Assembly: GCA_963725895.1 (NCBI GenBank)
Contig: CAVSAJ010000003.1
Span: 1,302,001 to 1,366,000, forward strand
Direction of reading: 5' to 3'
Length of the DNA: 64,000 bases
Source of the DNA: Bog-473 sp963725895
GTDB taxonomy: Bacteria > Actinomycetota > Acidimicrobiia > Acidimicrobiales > RAAP-2
Shown here: positions 16,608 through 24,665 of the stretch, piece by piece
How positions within the stretch are numbered: the first letter of the stretch is position 1
Layout: every line of letters starts with the position of its first letter
The notes under the pieces: model-generated
What the model was told of the DNA's origin: nothing
Database searches by the model: none
The model's input: only the letters and a program-made list of their open reading frames with translations
Program-made: the position numbers and the translations under genes

Positions 16608-17792
16608 TCAGGGCCTTGGGCCCGCGCTTCTTCTACCTCGGCTGATGGGCACGACCGAGGCGTCCGAGGGCATCGTTGACTTGCGCAAGGCATCGATTTT
16701 TTCGCTGAGTTCCAGCTGCGTACCCTCGAAAAGGTGCCCGTACAGGCGGAGGGTCATGGCGGGATCGCTGTGACCCATTCGCTGGGCCAGGGCGAGCAGA
16801 TTTACTCCCAAATCGATCAGAACGGACGCATGCGAGTGCCGTAAGTCATACGTCCTGAACCGTTCGGGGAGACCAGCTTCTCGAAGAGCAGGCCGGATGA
16901 CCTTCTCGCGCAGCTTGTCTCTGTTGAGCGGGTTGCCGTACCGGGTCTGGAACAGCGGCTCAGAATTTGACCGAATCGCCCCGTTACCGCCTTTCGCCCG
17001 ACGCTCGGCCACAATGGCTGCCAATTGGTCGCAGAGCCACGGCGGGATGGGGATGCGGCGGTCGCCGGCTGATGTCTTGGGCGGTCCGGTCACGAGCCCG
17101 AAGCCCTCGGAATCAAACGAGTGGACGGGAAGCACTGTCTGGCTCACGTGGATGACGTGTTTGGTGAAGTCGACGTCGCACACCCGTAAGCCGCAGAGCT
17201 CCGCCGGGCGCAGGCCCGCAAGCATGAGCAGCCAGACGGCGGGCTTGTAGGGATCTCGCACGTGCGCCACGAGCTGGTGTACCTGTTCCATGGTGAGGAC
17301 GTCGCCCTCGTGCAACTTGCGCTTCGGGATCGGGATGTTGTGGTCGGCCGCCGGATTGTCCTTTCGCACGTTGGCCCGGACGGCGGACTTCATAATGAGC
17401 GACAGGACGGACACGCAGTCCCGAACGTGCTTCGGCGAAAGGCCCTTGGCGAAGAGATGGGCGATGTACTCCTCGACATCCATATAGGTGACCTCAGAGA
17501 GCGGCCATCCCTCAAAGTACGGACGGATATGGCGCTCGAGCATCCCCCAGTAGCCACGACGCGTCGTCGGGCGCAGTTTGGTCGTGGTGCCCCACCAGCG
17601 GTTCGCCCATTGCTCGAAGGGGATGCGTGCCAGCTTGGGGTCGATCCATTCGCCCCGACGCATGTCGTGCTCGACGTCGGCGAGGAAGGCGCGCGCATCA
17701 GCCTTTCGGTCGAAGGTCTTGCAGCGAGAGTGCCCGGCTTTGTCTCGATAGCGAGCGCGCCAGCGCCCATTGCGCTTGTCGATGGAGCTCAC
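16608..17792 (-). CDS. int: tyrosine recombinase/integrase of the ssrA island
   Basis: The 394-residue protein is a phage-type integrase. An N-terminal arm-binding segment (SSIDKRNGRWRARYRDKAG) is followed by a SAM-like core-binding domain at about 55-150 and a catalytic domain from about 165. Catalytic residues are visible: Arg195 in LAGLRPAELCGL, the R-H pair in DLRHSHA (318-322), His341 in MGHSDPAMT and the nucleophile Tyr351 in LRLYGHL. The GTG at 17792 is chosen because homologous integrases begin with this SIxKRNGxW segment. It should cut and join DNA at the tmRNA 3' end; the 24-bp repeat fits its product. The gene lies 80 bases downstream of the RepSA-like gene, the usual order in pSAM2-type elements. 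Confidence 0.92.
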   Translation of the reverse strand: MSSIDKRNGRWRARYRDKAGHSRCKTFDRKADARAFLADVEHDMRRGEWIDPKLARIPFEQWANRWWGTTTKLRPTTRRGYWGMLERHIRPYFEGWPLSEVTYMDVEEYIAHLFAKGLSPKHVRDCVSVLSLIMKSAVRANVRKDNPAADHNIPIPKRKLHEGDVLTMEQVHQLVAHVRDPYKPAVWLLMLAGLRPAELCGLRVCDVDFTKHVIHVSQTVLPVHSFDSEGFGLVTGPPKTSAGDRRIPIPPWLCDQLAAIVAERRAKGGNGAIRSNSEPLFQTRYGNPLNRDKLREKVIRPALREAGLPERFRTYDLRHSHASVLIDLGVNLLALAQRMGHSDPAMTLRLYGHLFEGTQLELSEKIDALRKSTMPSDASVVPISRGRRSAGPRP

Positions 17793-17871
17793 GAGGGACC
17801 GACCCGCCTGGTGTGCGGCATGACGAAGCCCTGCCGCACCGCCTTCGGCGGTTTGGCCTCTGAACAAGGAC

Positions 17872-19191
17872 CTATTCCGACCGGCTGTACCACTCGAACT
17901 CCGCTTCTCGTCGGTCCTCGGCCCTCTGCCGCTGCTGGTAGCCAGCGAAGAGCTCCTCCCCTTGGTTGGCCCACCCGCTGCCGACCGCTCGCCATCGGCC
18001 TTCGCTCAGGCCGTGCGTCGAGGCGGCGCCGCCGGTTCGTCGGTCCTCTTGCCAGAGCGCCCGTGCTTCCCGGAGGGCCCCGAAGGTCGTCGAGTAGGTG
18101 CGCGACTTGGAGAGGAAGTGCCCGCCGTAACCGAGCCGATGGGCGTGGCGACGCAGCCCGAGGTACGCGAGATCTGGGTCGTCGCCGAGCGTCCACGCCG
18201 TCGCAACCATGCGGTGCAGGTGTGGCGGCAAGGCCCGGTGATCCAGGTCGACCAGCGAGAGGATCCGGTGCTGGAGTCCGGGGTGTTCGGACGACGACTT
18301 CGTCGAGTACTTGGCGACGTAAGTGGCCACCCCCTGCGAACGGTCGGTTTCATCGCTCATGAGAACCTGGACGTCGATCTCGTGACCCCAACAGGCGACG
18401 CCTCTTGGGTGCGAGACCCGCACTTCACGGGCTGCCTCCGCGCAGGCACGAGCAAGCTGCCAGCAGTCGATCGGAGGCGCCGTGCCATCGATGCCGTCGG
18501 CTCGGACGACGGCGTGGAAGTGGACGAGACCGCGGCGCTGGAACTCGGCCACCCGACAGGAGGCGAGGCGCACGACCCGGGCCGCCTCGGTCTGGGTGCA
18601 GCCGAGAACGTTGGCCAGTCGGCGCGCGACGTAGATGGTCGTGCGGCGCCACAGCTCGGGCGTGCTGGCGTTCTGCAGGACGGCGCCGACGTAGTCGTGA
18701 CAGTCAGGGCAGAGGGGTGTGCCGGCCAGCTCGTCTGAGGCCCGGTGCAGGGTGTCGCATCGGAGCGGCCGTCTGTGCGGGCACTTCGCGGAGGAGTGCG
18801 GACCGGGGTGGCACGCAGAGCCGAGGCGAGCGGCGTGCACGGCCCCGAACCCCGGTGCGGTCAGGGTGAGGAAGACGGCGGGGTGGGTGGCGACCGACGG
18901 GTCGACGCCTTTGCCGCCCTCGAGGCCGGCCCGGACGAGGTGGCGGGAATCCCCCCGGTAGACCGCGGCACACGCGGGGCACTGGAGCTCACTGCGCGAG
19001 CCACACGCCTTGAGCACCACTCCGTCGGGCCGTGACGCACTCGAGAAGGTGACCTTGCGTTCGCCATCTGTCTCGATGCTGGCGTAACCCTGCAGCCGGA
19101 TCGGATGGCGGCACCAGCCGCACGCCGCCCCCTGATCGAGGAAGTCGTAAAGCTGCTTGCGGCGGGAATGGCGCCACAGCGCCTCGACCAT
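17872..19191 (-). CDS. RepSA-like replication initiator
   Basis: The 439-residue protein has the signature of actinomycete rolling-circle initiators. A FLTLTAPGFGAVH motif lies near 107, the metal-binding HFHAVV (HUH-type) at 224-229, and AxYVAKYSTKSS with the likely catalytic Tyr about 80 residues later. Cys pairs at 71-74 and 161-164 resemble the zinc ribbons of the replication-initiator family. RepSA drives autonomous replication of excised pSAM2-type elements. The ATG at 19191 starts the conserved part. An open frame reaches far upstream but crosses a repeat-rich region and is probably not translated. The gene is directly upstream of the integrase, as in known AICEs. Confidence 0.8.
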   Translation of the reverse strand: MVEALWRHSRRKQLYDFLDQGAACGWCRHPIRLQGYASIETDGERKVTFSSASRPDGVVLKACGSRSELQCPACAAVYRGDSRHLVRAGLEGGKGVDPSVATHPAVFLTLTAPGFGAVHAARLGSACHPGPHSSAKCPHRRPLRCDTLHRASDELAGTPLCPDCHDYVGAVLQNASTPELWRRTTIYVARRLANVLGCTQTEAARVVRLASCRVAEFQRRGLVHFHAVVRADGIDGTAPPIDCWQLARACAEAAREVRVSHPRGVACWGHEIDVQVLMSDETDRSQGVATYVAKYSTKSSSEHPGLQHRILSLVDLDHRALPPHLHRMVATAWTLGDDPDLAYLGLRRHAHRLGYGGHFLSKSRTYSTTFGALREARALWQEDRRTGGAASTHGLSEGRWRAVGSGWANQGEELFAGYQQRQRAEDRREAEFEWYSRSE

Positions 19192-19655
19192 GGCTTGGTC
19201 CTCTGGTTCCACCGCCGACCACCATGGATGGCGGCTGCGACAACTTCCCAGGTCAGAAGTGGTATCCAGCGGGATACAGGGAGCGCCAGCGGGACACAGC
19301 GAGACACAGCGGGTGACAGGGAGACACAGAAAAAATTCCGAGAAATTTTCCGGCTGGCTCGATTTGGGGCGCCGCCGGCCCCAAAGGACCGTCGGCGCCC
19401 AGGTCGAAACGGCGTCAAACCCTGGCCTTGTCTGCTCGCCTGGAACGCAGTTGACGCGGATCGATGTGGGAGCTGTGAGCAGTTCCTCTACCTGATCAAG
19501 AAGCATCGCCTCGAGCGCGTCCCGGCGCCGGAGCTGGCGAGTTCGGACATGTGCTGCAGGACACCGATTTCGTGTCCCGACGTGTCCAGCCGTGTCCACG
19601 GAGGCGTCGAAACACCTCCAACAGCGTCCTGGCCTGCACCTTCGCAACCAAGCCG
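19192..19655. other. non-coding region upstream of the RepSA-like gene
   Basis: This 464-base gap lies between the initiator gene and the tmRNA att core. It holds the tandem repeats described at 19263-19328, an AT-rich patch just after them, and no convincing gene. An in-frame extension of the initiator runs through it but lacks conserved wording. An excisionase would be expected in such elements, and none was identified here. Confidence 0.5.
19263..19328. repeat. short tandem repeats, possible origin of the element
   Basis: The words CAGCGGGACACAG, CGAGACACAG, CGGGTGACAG and GGAGACACAG follow one another as imperfect units sharing GACACAG or GATACAG. They are followed directly by an AT-rich patch (AAAAAATTCCGAGAAATTTTCC). 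Iteron-like repeats beside an AT-rich stretch upstream of the initiator gene are what an origin would look like, but no nick site was defined. Confidence 0.45.
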
Positions 19656-19679
19656 CTCTTGGAGGTGGCGGGAATCGAA
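19656..19679. other. attR-like core inside the tmRNA 3' end
   Basis: These 24 bases cover the acceptor end and part of the T-arm of the tmRNA and are identical to 5301-5324. They mark the junction between the island and the functional tmRNA gene. The sequence to the right is needed for tmRNA, so this copy keeps the gene whole. Confidence 0.85.
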
Positions 19680-20009
19680 CCCGCGTCCTCCGGAGTCGCA
19701 ATAGGCCTTCTCCGAGCGCAGCCGGCAGGAGATTGTCGGGGGCGGCACGTCTGCCGGCGGCAGTGCCGCCCCGTAACCAACGAATGTGTCCTCAGCGTTC
19801 AGTTGGTGTGAAGCACTGAGTGAGCCCTACTGAATGACGCCCGATATCCGGTCCGTAGGGCAGGGACCGGGCGGACGTCGCTACCTAAGCAGCGAGCGCG
19901 AGCTGTGGTTGCTCGGCGTTTGTTTTTGGTTCCGGCTCTTTAACGTGGCTCCGGAGACCACGGCTCGCTTCTCCTACCTTGACGACCGAAGTCGAAACCG
20001 ATCACCCCC
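19660..20009 (-). ncRNA. ssrA: transfer-messenger RNA (tmRNA)
   Basis: The 350-base RNA starts GGGGGTGATCGGTTTCGAC and ends GCGGGTTCGATTCCCGCC followed by ACCTCCA. The seven terminal bases GGGGGUG pair with CACCUCC to form the acceptor stem, with A as discriminator; CCA is not encoded. The tag reading frame at 19938-19885 ends LALAA and a TAG stop. With GAG as resume codon after GTTAAA, the tag would be AEPEPKTNAEQPQLALAA including the charged alanine. tmRNA frees stalled ribosomes together with SmpB, whose gene lies 98 bases upstream. The 3' end is the integration target of the island to its left. Confidence 0.95.
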
Positions 20010-20107
20010 ATGTCTGGGTTCCCGACCCCTCTGGCCGGTCTGTCCAGTCTACGACCCTGCGCCGTCGGCTCCGCCGTGGACCTGCTCGTCGGGCCGTGCC
20101 TCGCGCC

Positions 20108-20629
20108 CTAACCGATCCAGCGGCTCATCTCCTTGGTGGCCCGGGCCACCTCCTGCTCGGCGTCGCGCGCCTTGAGCAGGTTGCGCTTGTCGTAGAGGCG
20201 CCGGCCCTTGGCCAGCGCCATCTGCACTTTGGCCTTGCCGTCGTGGAAATAGAGGGACACCGGGATGAGGGTGAGGGACTGCTGCTGGGTCTTGCCCAAC
20301 AATTCGTCGATCTGGGCCCGGTGCAGCAGCAGCTTGCGCTTGCGGTCCGGGTCGTGGGCGCCCACACCGGTGGCGAACTCCCAGGGCGGGATGTGCATCT
20401 GGAAGAGCCACATCTCGCCGTTGTCGACCCGCGCGTAGGCCTCGCTGAGTTGGGCTTTGCCCTGCCGCAACGACTTCACCTCCGACCCCTGCAGCACGAT
20501 GCCGGCCTCGAAGGTCTCGAGGAACTCGTACTCGCGCCGGGCGCGCCGGTTGGTGGCGACCGTGCGGTCGCCACCGCGATCCTCACGGGCGGCCGCCCGC
20601 TTGGCGATCTGCTTCTTCGCCCTGGCCAT
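20108..20629 (-). CDS. smpB: SsrA-binding protein SmpB
   Basis: The 173-residue protein has the SmpB core. TNRRARREYEFLETFEAGIVLQGSEVKSLRQG is followed by WLFQMHIPPWEF, DPDRKRKLLLHRAQIDEL and the basic C-terminal KGRRLYDKRNLLKARD tail that enters the mRNA channel. It binds tmRNA and delivers it to stalled ribosomes. The start at 20629 (MARAKKQIAKRAA) gives the best family length. Two upstream ATGs would add 8 or 14 residues and overlap the divergent gene. It lies just upstream of and in line with ssrA. Confidence 0.95.
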   Translation of the reverse strand: MARAKKQIAKRAAAREDRGGDRTVATNRRARREYEFLETFEAGIVLQGSEVKSLRQGKAQLSEAYARVDNGEMWLFQMHIPPWEFATGVGAHDPDRKRKLLLHRAQIDELLGKTQQQSLTLIPVSLYFHDGKAKVQMALAKGRRLYDKRNLLKARDAEQEVARATKEMSRWIG

Positions 20630-20655
20630 GAGGGGTACGAGGGTACCCTTCATGG

Positions 20656-21105
20656 GTGCTCCGCCTGTCACGCGCCATGTACATGGAGATGGTCGCCCAC
20701 TGCCTCTCCGGTCTGCCCGACGAGGCGTGCGGCCTCCTGGTCGGGTCCTACGAGGGTGACGAGGCGACCCGCCTCTTCCTCACAGCCAATGCGGCGGCCT
20801 CGGCGATGGTCTACGAGATCGACCCCAAGGAGTTGCTGCGCGTCGACCGGGCCGCGCAAGCTCTCGGCGCCGACATCATGGGTGTCTTTCACTCGCATAC
20901 CCACACGGACGCATACCCCTCGCCGACCGACGTGGCACAGGCGACGGACCCTGGCTGGCACTACGTCCTCGTGTCATTGCGGGACATCCATCCGGTGGTC
21001 CGCAGCTACCGCATCGTGGAGGGGAAGATCACCGAGGAGCCCGTCGAGGTGCCGGGCCTCGAGGTGCCCGGCCTCGACTTTTCGGAGCCCACTGGGCACG
21101 GGTAG
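20656..21105 (+). CDS. mec: Mec-like JAMM metalloprotease for CysO
   Basis: The 149-residue protein is a single JAB1/MPN domain. A Glu in PDEACGLLVG and the zinc motif HSHTHTDAYPSPTD (HxH, then Ser and Asp ten to eleven residues on) supply the active site. In mycobacteria Mec+ releases cysteine from the CysO-cysteine adduct. The next two genes here encode a GG-ended sulfur carrier and a CysM-type synthase, so this is that enzyme by context and motif. The GTG at 20656 is used; an ATG at 20677 is possible. It is divergent from smpB with 26 bases between the chosen starts. Confidence 0.88.
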   Translation: MLRLSRAMYMEMVAHCLSGLPDEACGLLVGSYEGDEATRLFLTANAAASAMVYEIDPKELLRVDRAAQALGADIMGVFHSHTHTDAYPSPTDVAQATDPGWHYVLVSLRDIHPVVRSYRIVEGKITEEPVEVPGLEVPGLDFSEPTGHG

Positions 21106-21235
21106 GCACGCCGCGTCCTCGGACCGGGGGGACCCGGGCGGCGCCTTGTAGAATCGTTACCAGATCAGTCAACAATCACCGGTTCGGGCCCACCGGGTCG
21201 GCCGGGACGCACCCAAGACCCAGCGAGGAGACCCC

Positions 21236-21511
21236 GTGGCCGTCGATGTCCGCCTACCGACCGTCCTGCGCAGCCAGGCCGGTGGTGCCTCCGTCGTCAG
21301 CGTGGACGGGTCCACCATCGGAGAGGTGCTCGCCAAGCTCGTGGCCGAGTACCCCGGCATGGCGGGCCAGGTGCTCACCGACGACGGTGCCCTGCACAAG
21401 TTCGTGAACATCTATGTCGACGACGATGACGTCCGCTATCTGGAAGGCCTCGACACGCCGGTCAACGACGGCGCGGAGGTGTCCATCCTCCCCGCCGTGG
21501 CCGGGGGCTGA
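21236..21511 (+). CDS. cysO: CysO-like sulfur carrier (ThiS/MoaD fold)
   Basis: The 91-residue protein has a ubiquitin-like ThiS/MoaD fold and ends VAGG, the diglycine that is converted to a thiocarboxylate. The start at GTG 21236 follows GAGGAG by six bases. In the mycobacterial pathway CysO-COSH gives its sulfur to O-phosphoserine on CysM, and Mec then cuts off cysteine. The order mec-cysO-cysM is complete here, so the assignment is strong. Confidence 0.92.
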   Translation: MAVDVRLPTVLRSQAGGASVVSVDGSTIGEVLAKLVAEYPGMAGQVLTDDGALHKFVNIYVDDDDVRYLEGLDTPVNDGAEVSILPAVAGG

Positions 21512-21535
21512 CGCCGCGGGCGTCGGTTCGGAGCC

Positions 21536-22504
21536 GTGACGCTCTACCCCTCGGTGCTCGACCTGATCGGCAACACGCCGATGGTCGACATCTCGGCGCT
21601 GAGCCCCAACCCGGCGGCGCGCCTGTTCATCAAGCTCGAGGGGCAGAACCCCGGTGGCTCGGTCAAGGACCGCGTGGCCCTGTCCCTGGTCGAGGAGGCC
21701 GAGCGCGCCGGCGTGCTCGTCCCCGGCAAGCCGGACCAGGTGCTGATGGAGCCCACCTCGGGCAACACCGGCATCGGGCTCGCCATGGTGTGCCGGGTCA
21801 AGGGGTACAAGCTGTTGGCGGTCATGCCGACCAACGTGTCGGTCGAGCGCCGACAGCTCCTCGAGCTGTGGGGTGCCGAGATCATCGAGTCACCGGGAAG
21901 CGAGGGCTCCAACGGCGCCGTGCGCATGGCGCGTGTGCTGGCCGACGAGCACCCCGAGTGGGTCTTCCTCTACCAGTACGGCAATCCGGCGAACCCCAAG
22001 GCGCACTACGAGGGGACCGGACCCGAGATCCTGCGCGACTGCCCCGGGATCACCCACTTCGTCGCCGGCCTCGGCACGTCGGGGACGCTGCTCGGGGTAG
22101 GCCGCTTCCTGCGCGAGAAGCTCGGTGAGGCGGTGCAGATCTGGGCGGTCGAGCCGCCGGCGGGGGAGATGGTCGACGGGCTCCGCAACCTCGACGACGG
22201 CTACATCCCGCCCATCTTCGAGAACCTCGGCGGCGCCGAGCTGCTCGATCGCAAGACCGTCGTGCGGCCCCGTGAGTCGATCGAGTGGACGCGGCGCCTG
22301 ATCGAGGTGGGGATCTTCGCCGGTATCTCGACGGGGGCGGCGCTGGCAGGGGCGGTCAAGTGCGCGACGTCGCTCCCCGAGGGCGAGGCGGCGTCCATCG
22401 TGGTGGTCTCGGCCGACGGCGGGTGGAAGTACCTCTCGACCGGTGCCTGGACCGACGACCTCGACGAGGTCACCGAGCGGGCCAAGGGGATCATCTACTT
22501 CTAG
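21536..22504 (+). CDS. cysM: CysM-type O-phosphoserine sulfhydrylase
   Basis: The 322-residue protein is a fold-type II PLP enzyme. Lys44 in GGSVKDRVAL binds PLP, and PTSGNTGIGLA forms the substrate loop. GLGTSGTLLGVGRFLRE is the phosphate-binding stretch. The C-terminus resembles mycobacterial CysM, which uses CysO thiocarboxylate and O-phosphoserine. It starts with GTG 24 bases after cysO and closes the operon. The sulfur donor is inferred from the neighbours; free sulfide cannot be excluded. Confidence 0.93.
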   Translation: MTLYPSVLDLIGNTPMVDISALSPNPAARLFIKLEGQNPGGSVKDRVALSLVEEAERAGVLVPGKPDQVLMEPTSGNTGIGLAMVCRVKGYKLLAVMPTNVSVERRQLLELWGAEIIESPGSEGSNGAVRMARVLADEHPEWVFLYQYGNPANPKAHYEGTGPEILRDCPGITHFVAGLGTSGTLLGVGRFLREKLGEAVQIWAVEPPAGEMVDGLRNLDDGYIPPIFENLGGAELLDRKTVVRPRESIEWTRRLIEVGIFAGISTGAALAGAVKCATSLPEGEAASIVVVSADGGWKYLSTGAWTDDLDEVTERAKGIIYF

Positions 22505-23311
22505 GCCGAGGTGGTTGCGAGGCGTCGCATCGCCTTGGCGTAGGACCGAGGCGCCAGCGTCCGCGCGATGGGCGCGAGCAACGGGAGCCGCGCGGCATTG
22601 ATGTCGATCAGCGGTCCTCCCATGCGATCGGCCGTGAGCGTCGCCACCTGTTCGGCGGTTCGCCGCACCATCTTCGGCGGGAGCGAACCCCCGTCCTCGT
22701 TGCCCGACAGCCCCATCGCCGTCGGCACCCAGCCCGGGTAGAGGACATGGACGTGCACGCCCCGGGCGATCACCTCGTTGGCCACCGATTCGCTGAACGA
22801 CGAGATGGCGGCTTTCGATGCTGCGTAGGCGCCCTGGCGCGGCTCGGGTGCACGCGCCGTGTCGGACGACACGTTGACGACCACACCCCACCCGCGCTCG
22901 ACCATTCCGGGCATGACGGCGAGCGTGCCCGTCACCGTGGCGAAGAAGTTCACGTCGAACACCCGGCGCACGGTGTCGTCGTCGCCACCCGGCACCGGGA
23001 GCATGAGGTCGATCCCCGCGTTGTTCACCAGGATGTCGATCCGATCGTGCTCGGCCTCGACCGTGCGAGAGCGTGGTGCGGAAGGCGTCGGTGTCGGCGA
23101 CGTCGCACGTGAGGGTCGTGCTTCCCGGGGCTCGACCGGTGAGCTCGGAGGCGAGTTGGTCGAGGAGCTCGGTGCGCCGGGCCAGGCCGACCACGGTGGC
23201 GCCGCGTGCGGCCAGTGTCAGCGCGATGGCACGACCGATGCCTGACGATGCGCCGGTGACGACCGCGACCCGGCCATCGAAGCGGGTCGCCGTGCGGGGG
23301 TGGAGGTGCAT
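22501..23311 (-). CDS. short-chain dehydrogenase/reductase, frameshifted
   Basis: The first part (from ATG 23311) has FDGRVAVVTGASSGIGRAIALTLAARGATVVGLARR, the NAD(P)-binding TGxxxGIG. At about 23066 the frame breaks. The other frame continues with VEAEHDRIDILVNNAGIDLMLPVPG, then the catalytic Ser and YAASKAAISSFSES. One base added or lost at CGCACGGTCGAG restores a normal 270-residue SDR. It converges on cysM, overlapping its end by four bases. The substrate is unknown. Because both halves are well conserved, I favour an assembly error over a decayed gene. Confidence 0.75.
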
Positions 23312-23345
23312 GCGGCCCACCCTACGGGCGGCCACGGCGTGTCGC

Positions 23346-23798
23346 TCAGGCGGCGAGGCCGGTGCGCTCGGCGATCCAGGCTGCGAGGTCGGCGACGCTG
23401 TCGTCGGTGAGCGGCGCCGCGGCGAGCTCGAGGACGCGGGCGGCCGTGACGGCGCCGTCTTCGTCTCCGGGCGGCGGGGTCCACGGGTGTCCGTTGCGCT
23501 GGCAGAACTCAATGGTGGCGATCAGTGCCACGGGCGCGTTGCCGTCTTCGAGCGGGTGGTTCTTGACGAGGTGTGCGCAGAGCACGGCAGCCTTGGTGGG
23601 GAAGTCGGGGTAGAAGTCCTCGCCGCCGAAGCAGGCCAGCGGTGCGTGAAGAGCGGAGTCGGCGAGATGCAGGCTCGACGTCTCCGCGATGCGCTTGGCC
23701 GGTGTCTCCAGCACCGCCTCGGCGATCAGCAAGAAATCTGCCAGCTCGAGGGGCCGGACGGTCTCGGGTTCGGTGCGGAGGAATGCGTCGGAACTCAT
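23346..23798 (-). CDS. Fic/Doc-family toxin-like protein
   Basis: The 150-residue protein has the Doc signature NHPLEDGNAPVALIATIEF at about 80-98, close to the canonical HxFx(D/N)GNKR. The Lys-Arg positions are replaced by Ala-Pro, which may alter catalysis. Doc toxins phosphorylate EF-Tu and Fic proteins AMPylate targets. Upstream residues 20-50 carry the LELADFLLIAEAVL helix usual for Doc-type proteins. It is translationally coupled (four-base overlap) to a small upstream gene, the arrangement of a toxin-antitoxin pair. Confidence 0.75.
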   Translation of the reverse strand: MSSDAFLRTEPETVRPLELADFLLIAEAVLETPAKRIAETSSLHLADSALHAPLACFGGEDFYPDFPTKAAVLCAHLVKNHPLEDGNAPVALIATIEFCQRNGHPWTPPPGDEDGAVTAARVLELAAAPLTDDSVADLAAWIAERTGLAA

Positions 23799-24040
23799 CG
23801 CTTCAGTCGTTCCAAGGCGCGCTCGTTCTGCCGGATGGCGCCCGCGAGCCGGATATAGAAGGCGCGATCGGTCCGACGCCGGCGCACTGATGTGTTCAGC
23901 GTGGGCCGCTTCGGAGAGCCGGCGGGGGTGTTCGCATCCGGGCGGGAGCCGGCGCCCCCGGCGCCCCCGGCGCCGTTGTGTCCGTGGTTCCGGTCGCCAC
24001 CGTTCTCCTCGTTGCGTCGCGCGTCGCCCTCGTCGTGCAC
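23795..24040 (-). CDS. putative antitoxin partner of the Doc-like protein
   Basis: The 81-residue protein has a disordered N-terminal half with a GAGGAGGAG run. Its C-terminal half (RTDRAFYIRLAGAIRQNERALERLKR) is helical and basic. No known antitoxin domain is certain. The four-base overlap with the Doc-like gene and its small size are the reasons for the call. If the true start is internal, only the helical part may be made. Confidence 0.45.
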   Translation of the reverse strand: MHDEGDARRNEENGGDRNHGHNGAGGAGGAGSRPDANTPAGSPKRPTLNTSVRRRRTDRAFYIRLAGAIRQNERALERLKR

Positions 24041-24079
24041 AGATCGATCCTACGGGTGCTGCCGTGGCTCTCCTGCCGC

Positions 24080-24620
24080 TCAGCGTCGAGCCAGCTCGCA
24101 GAGTTTGGTGACGGTGTTCCAGTTGCGCGTGGTGCTCAGGACGCCGAGCCGTCGCTCGAGGAACGTACCGGTGTAGTTGGTCCCGGCGTAGCCGTCCGGC
24201 GTGTAGACGTAGACCTCGCGCCCGTCGAGCACCAGCTCGTCGTGTCCGCTCGGGGGCAGGTCGAGCGCGGCCAAGGCCTTCTTGCTCGGCGACGAGGCGA
24301 GGAAGGTCACGTGGTGACGCGCCGGGGTGGCTCCCGCCTTGGCGTAGGGGCTCGCGGTGCCGATCCGCAGCAGGTCGGGGACGGTGCGCACGATCACGGC
24401 GGGCGCGTCGCCGAAATCGGCATCCAGCTGCTCTTCGATCGCCGCGGCGACCGCCGTCTCGCTCCTGCGACGAGGTGTCAAAGAGCACATTCCCCGTCTG
24501 GATGTACGTCGTGACGCCCTCGTAGCCGAGGGATTCGAACGAGGCGCGCAGCTCGTTCATGGCGATGCGGCCGTGGCCGGCGACGTTGACGCTCCGGAGC
24601 AGGGCGACATAGCGAGCCAT
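24080..24620 (-). CDS. DUF1697-family protein, frameshifted
   Basis: The N-terminus MARYVALLRSVNVAGHGRIAMNELRASFESLG and the YIQTGNVLFDTS segment are characteristic of DUF1697. At about 24470 the frame breaks, and the rest (SETAVAAAIEEQLDADFG, then SPYAKAG and YTGTFLERRLGVLSTTRNWNTVTKL) continues in another frame to 24080. Rejoined, the protein has the family length of about 180 residues. The function of this family is unknown. A single-base assembly error is the simplest cause. Confidence 0.8.
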
Positions 24621-24665
24621 CGGCGCCACGCTACCGGGGTGTCGTCACGGTCCCGCCGAGAGCCG

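Larger units (their letters stand above)
5301..19679. mobile_element. 14.4-kb integrative element in ssrA (AICE/AIME-like)
   Basis: The element is bounded by a 24-bp direct repeat of the tmRNA 3' end. Next to the intact tmRNA it carries a tyrosine integrase (16608-17792) and a RepSA-like initiator (17872-19191), with short tandem repeats upstream that could form the origin. Int plus RepSA is the core of actinomycete integrative conjugative or mobilizable elements such as pSAM2. No FtsK-like TraSA translocase is visible inside the repeats, so it resembles a mobilizable or decayed form. A group II intron and an IS110-family insertion have since entered it. Cargo includes a VRR-NUC nuclease and a stand-alone ClpC N-domain protein. 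Confidence 0.8.

Noticed and set aside
19192..19701. Upstream extension of the RepSA-like protein to 609 residues
   Set aside because: The extra 170 codons run across the tandem repeats and into the tmRNA end and have no globular pattern, so the ATG at 19191 is preferred.
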